A stretch of 64,000 nt of DNA from Palaemon carinicauda (lineage: Eukaryota; Arthropoda; Malacostraca; Decapoda; Palaemonidae): NCBI RefSeq assembly GCF_036898095.1, contig NC_090746.1, positions 102,121,958-102,185,957 of the forward strand, given 5' to 3'. Below the pieces are notes generated by a model. That model was not told where the DNA came from and searched no databases. It worked only from the letters and a program-made list of their open reading frames with translations. Below are positions 47,946 to 57,219 of this stretch, piece after piece. The number at the start of each line of letters is the position of its first letter. The first letter of the stretch is position 1. The translations under genes and the position numbers were made by a program.

Positions 47946-48679
47946 CTCCTCGTTCAGCCACCAGCTAAGAAAAACTAGCCAACTGCCCCAATAAACCAGG
48001 AAGAAAACTTCAACTTGACCAGTGATCTCCCTAACAGCAATGAAGATCTTTGGTGAAGGAATGTGCAATAAGTTTCTACAGCGAGGAAACACGGCCGAGA
48101 AGACTGCCACAGCAGAGCTGGGCTTTGTCTATAACTGTAGTGCTATCCCATTGTGCTTGCTGCTGCAATTTAGACAGGAGACTTGCTGCTGCCATTGCAG
48201 TCTATCAGCATGCTCAAGTCCTTCAACCTCTGCTTGGAGATAGATTTGACTACCTACTTATCACAATCTTCATATGAAAAATGTGAGAATCTGACCTCAA
48301 TCCTGTAGTAGCAGCCTAACTAAAGTAGCCAGAATCAAAGTCAAAGTCAAAATCTTTATTTTCATTATTACAATGGTTATTCTTTTGTTAAAACAAAAAA
48401 CTATATTTTAAAACAATAAGTTATATACAAGTTCCATTTCTAATGTATAGCTTTACATAAAAGATACATAATACTTAAAATATAAAATAGTATTACTTTA
48501 AAAACCTATACACACTGAGAGGGTGTAATTTGCTCTTTCAGATTAAAATTTTCAATAAATTAGTATCATTCATAAATTAAGGAAAATAGTGACTTCAATC
48601 AGATGAACATAAAATTTCATAAAATTAAAAACTCATAAAACATCGGTGATAAAAATGAATAGAAAAAAATAAATCTATC

Positions 48680-49257
48680 TTATTCACAGTGTTTGTTTAA
48701 AAGATAATCTTTAAGTTTCCTTTTAAAAATGTTAGCACTTGAACAGTCCTTAAGATTTTGAGGTAGCTTGTTCCAGGCTGATGGGCTCCTTATTACCATA
48801 GAGCGTGATCCGAAGTCAGTTCGGTATCTTTGTATATACAAGTTATCATTTTGCCTAGTTGAGGCATCCCTGCAATTACCGACATTTAAAAAATCATATA
48901 ACCAGCTTGGGTATTCCTTTTTTAAAACTTTAAAAACAAAAACACAAATTTCATAAATATATTGATTTCTTAATTTTAACCATTGTAGTTGTTTGAGGAC
49001 TGGGGTGATGTGATCATATTTTCTAACCGCCCCTACCGCAACCAGAGCAGCAAAATTTACAAGTTTCTGGGCTTTTTCTAAGTATACGTCGTTAGTCCCT
49101 CCCCAGATTTTAATACAATAACTTACTATACTTAATGCTAGGCTTTGAACTATTATTATTCTAGTCGAGTTATCAAAATGATCTTTTATTCTATTAATAT
49201 ACATCAAGATACCGCTCACTTTTCTACTTATTTCATCAATGTGATGATTAAATGTCA
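48680..49257 (-). pseudogene. LINE ORF2 C-terminal part (left of Tigger)
   Basis: The open minus frame of 192 codons starts within the thumb region (MTFNHHIDEISRKVSGILMY) and runs to the normal end (RSPSAWNKLPQNLKDCSSAN, then a stop). The text follows directly on the reverse-transcriptase frame at 53098-54019 once the transposon is left out, so this half stayed intact up to the insertion. Confidence 0.85.
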
Positions 49258-49927
49258 TACAGTGAACCCTCGTTTATCGCGGTAGATAGGTTCCAGACGC
49301 GGGCGCGATAGGTGAAAATCCGCGAAGTAGTGACAGCATATTTACCTATTTATTTAACATGTATATTCGGACTTTTAAAACCTTCCCTTGTACGTAGTAC
49401 TGTTAACAAACCACCCTTTAATGTACAGAACACTTAATGCATGTACTACAGCACCCTAAACTAAAACAGGCACAAATATTAAAGGCGATTTTATATCATG
49501 TGTTTCCTAAACACCTAAAAAGCACGATAAAAAATGGCAACCAATGTTTTGTTTACGTTCATCTCTGATCATAATGAAGAAACAAACTCATTTAGTGTAC
49601 ACATATATGTACGTATAGGTTAGTTTTTGCATCGATTATATTGATTATACAGTACTGTATGTTGATTTTTTTATTACCAATGTTTTAGTTTACGTATTTT
49701 TCTTAGGACTTCCAAATGAAATCTTTTTCTTTATGACGCCGCCTGAAACGACGGCGTGTACGCTCAGTAAACAACCACGCTCAGAACAAACAAGGCATTT
49801 AACGCGCATGATGATAGTGATAAATAATGATACAGTACATACAGTATTTACAGTAAAAGCATTTACAAAATATGTTACCTTACAAATATAAATTATACAG
49901 TACTTGTACGTACCAAAGCAGGAAAAC

Positions 49928-49930
<3 letters not shown>

Positions 49931-49998
<68 letters not shown>
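49931..49998. repeat. (GA)n microsatellite inside Tigger
   Basis: Pure GA run of 68 bp in the 3' flank of the transposase gene. Confidence 0.97.
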
Positions 49999-50002
<4 letters not shown>

Positions 50003-50273
50003 TTTACGTACGTAAATGTAAATTTTAAACAAAAAAAATATGATAGGTTACAACATGTAGACTTTTAAAACCTTCCCTTTAACTTAATGCATACAGTACG
50101 TACATTACTAAACTATAAAACAGGTTAAAGTAAAAAATAAAGATTGTTACTGCACTCACCACGAAAGAAGTTCAAGAAAAACTTGAATGACGATGGCGAT
50201 GAATTTGCTGCACAGTAGAAATGATGATGATGAAGCTGATGATGTGTTCTACTGTGCAGTCAATGAAAGTATT

Positions 50274-52139
50274 TTACGTCTCTTCAGACGGAGGTGTCTT
50301 TTCCTGGGACACCTCTTCAACTTCTTCAATTTCTTCCGAAGGCGTACTAGCAGGAGGAACTGGCTCTTTTTTGCGAGGCTGAAAAAACATTGTGATCGGA
50401 AGTTGTTGCCGCTGCTTCTTTTTTCGATCCAAGAGCATCCTGTAGGGAGTCGTGATGTCATCAACCTTGTTGCAGAATTGCATCGAGCGAACCATATCCT
50501 CGTCCCACTCTTGCAACATTTCTTTCGCCTCCTTCACATGGTTGCAGAACTTGGCAAGCCGTTCTAATGTTAAGCCCGTTTCTTCGACATTTTCTTGGGT
50601 CTCTTCCTGGGTACCCTCACTCTCTTCCTCACTTGCCGATTTCGTCAGGTCTTCGAGGTCTGCGTCAGTTAGGGGCTGGGAATGGCAGTCCAACAACTCG
50701 TCGACGTCTTCAGTCGTCATGTCGCCAAACCCGTCACCCCCAATTATGGCAGCCAACTGCACAGATTTCCGTATTGCAGAGTGTTGGATTTCCGACGGAG
50801 TAAATCCCTTGTCGTCGTAAACAATATCGGGCCACAGCTTCTTCCAGCTCGCATTTACGGTTGCAGGTTTCATCTCTTGAAGTGCCTTTTGAATATTCTG
50901 CAGGCACGTGGCTATGGTGTACTGCCGCCAGTACGCCTTCAAGTTGAAGTCTTCATCCTCGTCATCTTGGGCAGCATCCACACACGCAACGAGGTCCGCC
51001 AAGGTATTCTTCGTGTAGAGGGCCTTGAACGCCCTGATAACCCCCTGGTCCATTGGTTGAATTAATGACGTGGTGTTGGGTGGCAGGAACTCAACCTGAA
51101 CGCCCTCACGCGACAGGTCAGTTGCGTGTCCACCAGCGTTATCCATAAGGAGAAGGATCTTGAATGGCAAGCCCTTCTCTAAGAGATATTCATGGACTTG
51201 CGGGATGAAACACTGGTGGAACCAGTTGGAGGTCAGCATCTTCGTAATCCATGCTTTTTGATTATGCATCCAGTACACGGGAAGGAGATTCTTATTTTTA
51301 TTTTTCAAAGCGCGAGGATTTTTCGACTTATAAATAAGCCCCGGCTTTAACAAAAATCCAGCAGCATTGCCACACATCACGAGGGTAACGCGATCCTTGA
51401 ATGCCTTAAAGCCAGAGGCTTTGGCTTCCTCTTTGAACAGGAAAGTTCGCGACGGCATTCTCTTCCAAAACAAGCCGGTTTCATCCATATTAAAGACTTG
51501 TTCCGGCTTGTATCCACCTTCAGCGATAATGTTCTTGAAAGTCTGGTTCACGTAAGTTTCAGCAGCGGCAGTGTCAGCGGAAGCAGACTCCCCATGCAGG
51601 GAAACGCTTTTCAGGGCGAAGCGTTTCTGAAACTTCGCGAACCATCCTTTGCTTGCGGAAAAACGTTTCTGAGGCTGGGAATCAGTGGATGTCCCTGGTT
51701 GAGGATCATCTGCATCATCATCATCTTCAGCATGGTTGCCGTCGTCCTCTTTAGGTTCCTTTGCAGCAAAATTCTCATATAAGCTCAAAGCCTTTGTTTG
51801 GATGGTGTTCGTATCCAACGCTATGTTCTTCTTCCGGCAGTCGGCAATCCACACAGCTAAAGCACCTTCCATGCGTACGATCGTTTTATTACGCGTTGTA
51901 ACGACTCGCTTCGCTGATCTGCTAAAGGTGATTGCAGCAGTCTTTCTAATGTTCGCCTCGTCCTTCTTGATGTAGCGAACGGTGGATTCGTTGATGCCAA
52001 AATGGCGGCCGGCGGCCGCGTAACTTCTACCATCTTTTAACATGTCGAGAAGCGTAACCTTCTCAGCTATCGTCATCATTCTTCGGTGGCGTTTAGGCTC
52101 ACTACCAGCCTTACTAGAAGCAGAACGCTTGGGAGGCAT
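50274..52139 (-). CDS. Tigger/pogo-type transposase
   Basis: The 621-codon uninterrupted frame encodes an enzyme that cuts and pastes the element by binding its terminal repeats. The N-terminal psq/CENP-B helix-turn-helix lies at about residues 21-65 (TIAEKVTLLDMLKDGRSYAA, FGINESTVRYIKK). A second, Tc5/CENP-B-type DNA-binding domain lies at about 85-180 (WFAKFQKRFALKS). The DDE_1 catalytic domain has Asp219 (NMDETGLFW), Asp333 (LLLMDNAGGHA) and Asp364 (IQPMDQGVIRAF), giving the DD30D spacing of pogo enzymes. The C-terminal third is acidic. Near the end QLPITMFF (579-586) fits the PCNA-interaction consensus Q-x-x-I-x-x-F-F. All key residues are present, so this copy may encode active enzyme. 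Confidence 0.95.
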   Translation of the reverse strand: MPPKRSASSKAGSEPKRHRRMMTIAEKVTLLDMLKDGRSYAAAGRHFGINESTVRYIKKDEANIRKTAAITFSRSAKRVVTTRNKTIVRMEGALAVWIADCRKKNIALDTNTIQTKALSLYENFAAKEPKEDDGNHAEDDDDADDPQPGTSTDSQPQKRFSASKGWFAKFQKRFALKSVSLHGESASADTAAAETYVNQTFKNIIAEGGYKPEQVFNMDETGLFWKRMPSRTFLFKEEAKASGFKAFKDRVTLVMCGNAAGFLLKPGLIYKSKNPRALKNKNKNLLPVYWMHNQKAWITKMLTSNWFHQCFIPQVHEYLLEKGLPFKILLLMDNAGGHATDLSREGVQVEFLPPNTTSLIQPMDQGVIRAFKALYTKNTLADLVACVDAAQDDEDEDFNLKAYWRQYTIATCLQNIQKALQEMKPATVNASWKKLWPDIVYDDKGFTPSEIQHSAIRKSVQLAAIIGGDGFGDMTTEDVDELLDCHSQPLTDADLEDLTKSASEEESEGTQEETQENVEETGLTLERLAKFCNHVKEAKEMLQEWDEDMVRSMQFCNKVDDITTPYRMLLDRKKKQRQQLPITMFFQPRKKEPVPPASTPSEEIEEVEEVSQEKTPPSEET

Positions 52140-52460
52140 TGTAACAGAAAGTTCAACAAAAAGTTCAACTTAAAACAGTCGCACACAGCACAGATTAAAC
52201 TTCACAAACTTAAGAACGTCTACTCAGCAATACGCGGAAAGAGAAAGTGAACGATGCAGCCCCGCGAGAACTTTGATGCTGCGGGTAGAAGATGCGGGCA
52301 AAACACCAATCACAGGCTAGATAACAAAACTTGAGTTTTGATTCGTCATCTATCAGCGCTTGAACCAATCACAACCCGTCTTAGTACTATGGCGCGTTGG
52401 TTACTCATAGAAGATGCCCCCGCGCATACTGAACGTACGTAGATTAAGTACAATACAGTA

Positions 52461-52592
52461 CCGTAATAATAATAAATAATGATAATACTGTACAGTAATA
52501 ATAATAATAATAATGATTAATAATAATAACAATAATAATTTTATTAACAACAACAACAATAATAATAATAATAACAATAATAATAAAAATTT
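52461..52592. repeat. (AAT)/(AAC)-rich microsatellite inside Tigger
   Basis: Imperfect AAT, GAT and AAC trinucleotide repeats upstream of the transposase start. The plus-strand Asn-rich open frame here is only a reading of the repeat. Confidence 0.9.
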
Positions 52593-53097
52593 ACGTACGC
52601 TATTTTACGCCTCTCTCTCTCTCTCGTACGCTTACAGTATTCGAAATGTGATTTTTGCAACAAAGAATATTATTGGATGCAGTACTGTACTACGTACGTA
52701 TACATACAAAAGATTCATGGAAAAGAAGCACATCCATTACAGTACACACCATTCTAATATGGTATGACTGCATCTGATTTGCGTTTCATGTTCGATTTAA
52801 TTTTACTACGTACTGAATTATCGTATGATCACATTCTCTTTTCGTGTTTTATTTCTTTCTGTGCTGAATTATATATCATATGTAATGCAATGAACAATCA
52901 GTAAGAGCAGATATTACTAATTACAGTATTAATGGAATTACAGGTAACAAAATATCGTATTTGGTTATCTTCAGATTTTGCGGTATTTTCGAATTTTCCG
53001 GAAAATCCGCGATATGTATATATATATGGGTTATGGGAAAACCCCGTGAAGTGGTGAATCCGCGATTGTCGAACCGCGAAGTAGCGAGGGTTCACTG

Positions 53098-54662
53098 TAC
53101 ATTTGTCCATATACAAACCTAGATTTTTTACATAATTGCTAGTCTTTACCTCTTCACCATCGCATCTAATTGTTATATTATTGTCAATCTTGCTCATGTA
53201 TTGTGGAGTACCTATAAACATGCATTGCGTTTTACTGGCATTCATTAGCAATCCTTTCCTTAAGTATTTTTTTATTTCTAGTAAAATAAATTCTGCCCTT
53301 TCAATTAACTCCTCCAAGTTTTCTAGCGAACCAGAGAGCAAAACTTGGGAGTCATCCGCATACTGAATTAAAAAGCAGTCCTTTATATATTTGGCCATAT
53401 CATTAACGTATATCAAAAATAATATTGGGCCCAGCACAGACCCTTGAGGTACACCATATTCAACTTTCTCTAACCTCGATTTGACATTGCCTAGTCTAAC
53501 AGCTTGAGAACGATCTTGCAAGTAATCACCCAACCAAAAAGTATCAATATGGTGTTCTTTGCATACTTTCAACAACTCTGTATGGTTCACGCTATCGAAA
53601 GCTTTTGAAAGATCACATAAAATTAATAGGGAAATATTCTTATTGTCAATATTCTTATATATTTCATCTGTCAACTTCATGAGCGCAGTCTCTGTGGATA
53701 AGCCTCTACGAAAACCATGCTGTGTATTAGATAACAGTTTGTTTTCTTCGAGATGTTCCATAAGCTGTTCAGCTACGATTTTTTCTATAACTTTAGACAG
53801 GACTGGTAAGATAGAAACGGGTCTAAAATTGCCTGGGTCATCTTTATCTCCGTTTTTATGAAAGGGGTTAACTAAAGGATGTTTCCAAACAGATGGGTAC
53901 ACACCAGTTACTATGGACGTATTGATAATGATCGTAACATAAAAAGCAATAATTAAAAGGGAATCCTTTAAAAAACGAGTGGGAATGACATCTACTCCAA
54001 ACGCATTACTGTTGCTCAAATTTTTAATCGTTAATATTACTTTTTCTAGTCACAGGCTGTGGTCTGAATAAGTAAATAGTATTGTCGACCTCTATTTGGG
54101 TAGTTTGCAGGTTTAGTGTGTTATATTTGCAGAGAATTTCTTGTGTTTTCTTGTATGTATTCTTTCCTACATTGGCAAAAAAATTATTAAACTGGTCTGC
54201 TTTAGTTTCTGGATTGTCAAATTCGACTTTAACATTTCTTCTATTAGGTACCATAGTATTTATTATTCTCCAAGTATCTTTCATAGATTTACTTTTCCTG
54301 ACTTCATCTTTAAAGTACAAAGCTCTAGCCACCCGTATATTAGCGCTTACTTCTTTCTTCTTTTCTTTATATTCAGTGTTTAGATTTTCATTTTGCCTAT
54401 CTTCTTTTAGTCTCCTCTGAGCTGCATCTCTCTCAACTATTTTTGATTTTAACTCATCCTTAATCCAAGGAGCACTTGGTCGCTTTATTTCTTTAGTGGT
54501 AACAGGGGCACATATATCTAAACAATAATTGAATGTATCATTAAAAATTCTAATCTGTATATTTACGTCGTCCGTACTAAGAATTTGATTTAAAATAGGA
54601 GTTTGTTCTATTAACATATTGCTCAACCATCGGCTAATGTTATCCCCTTTGAGTAGGATCAA
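53098..54662 (-). pseudogene. LINE ORF2: linker and reverse transcriptase (right of Tigger)
   Basis: The minus frame 54662-54024 is the segment between endonuclease and RT (APWIKDELKSKIVERDAAQR, KDTWRIINTMVPNRRNVK). A small shift near 54025 leads into 54019-52898, with PGNFRPVSILPVLSKVIEKI, HGFRRGLSTETALMK, LCDLSKAFDSVNH (first Asp), YGVPQGSVLGPILF, LIQYADDSQVLL (catalytic Asp pair) and NASKTQCMFIG. LINE sequence stops at 53099; codons beyond that in the same frame belong to the transposon end. RT motifs are intact, but the protein is interrupted. Confidence 0.88.
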
Positions 54663-54812
54663 GCTACAGTACTAATAAAGTGAACACCCGAGTCAACAAC
54701 TCTGGAGCTGTACACATTTCGAAACACCGTCTAACTCTTACACTGCACCGTAGCGGGAAAAGTAAAGGTACTTGCAAAAGATGATGCCAGAGTACTCATC
54801 CTTCAGATCCAC
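54641..54812 (-). pseudogene. DIRS-type reverse-transcriptase fossil, U5
   Basis: The U5 version of the fragment in U1-U4, cut on its left by the LINE and with small indels. The VDLKDEYS-like start lies at 54801-54812. Confidence 0.5.
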
Positions 54813-55287
54813 CGTGGGGGCCTGGCTTAGAAAACCAGCTACCAGAAATGGCTTTGCCTAGTTATCGTCATTCGTCATCAATTATGTACGCAACACCTTG
54901 AAATATATAGTGAACCAGTCTAATATGATATTGTAAATCTTTTAAACCATTAATGCCCGACATCGTAATAAATTAACGTAATAAAGTAATGGTAATAAAA
55001 AAGGCAAAACATTGTATCTTTATATGCCATGACATCCCAATTTCTATGGAATAGTTCATAACAGTTCCTTGTATTACACATACCTCCTTACTCAAACTAA
55101 TTATTTATTGGTTTTTCTTCAAACCTAGCTGGCTTCTCTCCCAATTAAATACGATCTCATTGCTCCTAGGCTCTGGGATAATCTTCACGGTGGGTTGGCC
55201 CCGTGTGCTAGTATTTTGGCGTTTAATTATAAATTATACAATATGAAGTGTGCGAATAAAATCAAAACCGTGTATGCACACTTAAAG

Positions 55288-55925
55288 GGTGAATATGTTC
55301 CGCGCTATGTTGGAATCTGCGCCAATTCCGAATTGGGTTGCGCGATGTTAGAATTCTTACTTTGTGCGGCAAAGTTAGCATGCATTGGGTTCCCGCTGTG
55401 ATTTTCAGGGCACTACCCAACCTAACCTAGGGGCCCTGTACCCCTACCAAGGCCTACCGGGGGGGGGGGGGGGGGCTTCCCCACTTAAGGCCACAGTGAA
55501 TTTCGGGGCACTACTGAACCTAATACAACCACCTAACCTAACCTAGGGCCCTGTACCCCTACCTAGGCCTAGCCCCTTCGACAACCCCCTTAAATGTCAC
55601 TACCTAACAATCAATCAAACCAAATGGTAATTGCAATTAACCACTACAATAACTAACACGCCTTGGAAACAAATTAAACACAATGACCTGACTTTACATA
55701 ATGGCCTGATCACCCACTGCATATACGACGAGATCACCTCCATAGAACCTACCTAATACTGTTAACACTCCTATTGCCATATAAGGTAAACGAGTCAGTC
55801 TGCGTATTTACGTGAATCTGTTTCACTTCACAGCACCCAATATACGATTCCAACTTGGTCGCGCGGTTTGGGAATCCTCACATTTCACAGCGCCAAGTGG
55901 GAATATTCCAACACGGTGCAGTTTC
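55288..55925. mobile_element. Unclassified ~640-bp GC-richer insertion in U5
   Basis: Absent from the other units, where CTTAAAAGGGCAAATACAC is continuous. It contains two copies, ~110 bp apart, of AACCTAACCTAGG-GGCCCTGTACCCCTACC and a 17-G run (55459-55475). Both ends carry GTTGGAAT in inverted orientation with loosely similar flanks (TGCGCCAA and TTGGCGCTG), suggesting a MITE-like non-autonomous element. The family is not recognised. Confidence 0.5.
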
Positions 55926-56670
55926 TGAGATGGGTTGCAACAAATACACTTAGAGCAAGTCGTAGCTTCGGTCTCCAGCCTCTTTTCAAGCTATGAATTT
56001 ACTTCCATTTGCCATTATCAGACTATATAAACTACCTTAAAATTAGATTAAATAAAATAAAAACTATAATCATATTGTCATCCAATATAAAAAAAAAATA
56101 TTAATACACTGGGCCCTTCATTCTGTTCGACATACCAGCATGTAGAAGAACCACCAATCGGTGTCTTCCTTAGCAACTGGAAGGAAGCTACTACTAGCAG
56201 GCTCCAGTAGCCTGTGCTATTACAAAATGGGCAAATGGGAATATTTATCAAAATCTGTAACTTTATTAATACCAGTTTCTGTCAGTAAAATACGGGGTTC
56301 AAAATAGTGCATTTGCAAAGATCTGTTAGATTATGCGAGTTACAGTGTCCTAACTATTATTGTACTGTTCTATAATTAAAGAGGCATATCCTTAGCTTAT
56401 CCTTATCAGCCTTAACCCTGTGTTTGATCGGTTTGATACACAACTTTAAAAACTTCTGGCAGGGTAACGCCAAATTATACTTTGTAAATAGTACAACTAG
56501 CTTAATATCTTAGTCCAAAGATATTTTTCCCCATAACTTGACTATGGAAATTTACGTCTGTTCCTACCAACTACACTATCAAAACCTCTTTAATGGCAGA
56601 AATTATGGCTAAGGCACGGACCAGGGGCCACTAAAGTTTGGTCATGGAATCAGAGGTAGGTCAAGGGATT

Positions 56671-56853
56671 AACAAGAAGAGCAGTACCATCTTTGAACGG
56701 CTCATGTCACGGCAAAAATGACTATACCTAAATTCACTGAAATTTAGGGAAACATTACATGCTTAACACAAATTTTAAGATTTTTCCTGGTTGCAAACAC
56801 TTCATTAGAGGGTAAATTTACAGTTTCATCCATTATGGGGAAACTGGAATAAA
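56671..56853. other. Unique DNA between array and DIRS copy 2
   Basis: It does not match the tandem unit or the DIRS terminus. Nothing else was recognised. Confidence 0.5.
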
Positions 56854-57040
56854 AATGACAAATTCGAAGATAATTTGTATTTTTCCTAACCATACAAACC
56901 TTAGCTATTTACAAAGGGTTATTACTTTTAGCGTAGCTGAAATGGCGAGCCATTAGAATTTAACGAGGGTGTATTACCCCCGCGCTAGTTAGCGGGGGGG
57001 TAGGGGAGTGGTAGCTAGCTACCCCTCCTCCCCCTCACAC
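56854..57040 (+). repeat. DIRS copy 2 terminal inverted repeat (left)
   Basis: Shares with copy 1 the GTAGCTGAAATGGCGAGCCA block, AACGAGGGT and ACCCCCGCGCTAGTTAGCG. It ends in the palindrome GTAGCTAGCTAC. Confidence 0.85.
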
Positions 57041-57111
57041 ACAGGTGAATACTCACTTTCACTTAGAGGTAGGACTTGTCTTGGGGGACAGGGCTGGCGG
57101 GCAAATATGTG

Positions 57112-57210
57112 TAAATAGCTAAGGTTTGTATGGTTAGGAAAAATACAAATTATCTTCGAATTTGTCATTTGTTCCGTAACCGAAATACAAACCACGCTAT
57201 TTACAAAGGG
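57112..57210. repeat. DIRS internal complementary region
   Basis: The first half (57112-57164) is the reverse complement of the left terminus 56859-56911. The second half (57168-57210) starts TTGTTCCGTAACCGAAATAC and equals the outer end of the right terminal repeat seen in copy 1. Such a junction of the two complementary ends is the diagnostic template region of DIRS elements and lies, as expected, just inside the right-hand (3') terminus. Confidence 0.88.
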
Positions 57211-57219
57211 TGACTTATC

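Larger units (their letters stand above)
49260..53097 (-). mobile_element. Tigger-like (pogo) DNA transposon, complete
   Basis: Both ends carry CAGTGAACCCTCG as perfect 13-bp terminal inverted repeats, with further imperfect matches inside (ATCCGCGAAGTAG-type blocks). TA flanks each side (49258-49259 and 53098-53099), the target duplication of Tc1/mariner-pogo elements. The element is 3838 bp with one long transposase frame. It contains a GA microsatellite, an AAT-rich tract and a ~90-bp internal direct repeat (ACTTTTAAAACCTTCCCTT at 49373 and 50061). Confidence 0.95.
48337..54640 (-). mobile_element. LINE (CR1-like group), split by a Tigger transposon
   Basis: The insertion is absent from U1-U4 between CAGAATCA and the TATCCCTTTTGAG block. 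The 3' end at the left carries a short TTTGAC-type repeat (complement of CAAAGTCAAAGTCAAA), typical of CR1-group LINE tails. The right end is truncated before the endonuclease. Without the 3840-bp Tigger insertion, about 2.46 kb of LINE remains. Confidence 0.85.
35496..56670. repeat. Tandem unit U5, split by several insertions
   Basis: Unit sequence occupies about 35496-36091, 46829-48336, 54641-55287 and 55926-56670. It is the most divergent copy. It lacks about 700 bp present in U1-U4 (equivalent of roughly 13965-14700), including the long SINE-like repeat: the sequence passes from AACCCAGACAAG to the CCCAAGGCAGAAAAA block near 47612-47660. The repeat ends near AAGGGATTAACA (56670), after which unrelated DNA follows. 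Confidence 0.85.

Noticed and set aside
50187..52000. Plus-strand open frames opposite the Tigger transposase
   Set aside because: Antisense shadows of the 621-codon transposase frame.
55420..55560. AACCTAACC stretches resembling arthropod telomeric TTAGG repeats
   Set aside because: Only two to three adjacent CCTAA units occur, embedded in an internal insert; far too short for an interstitial telomere array.
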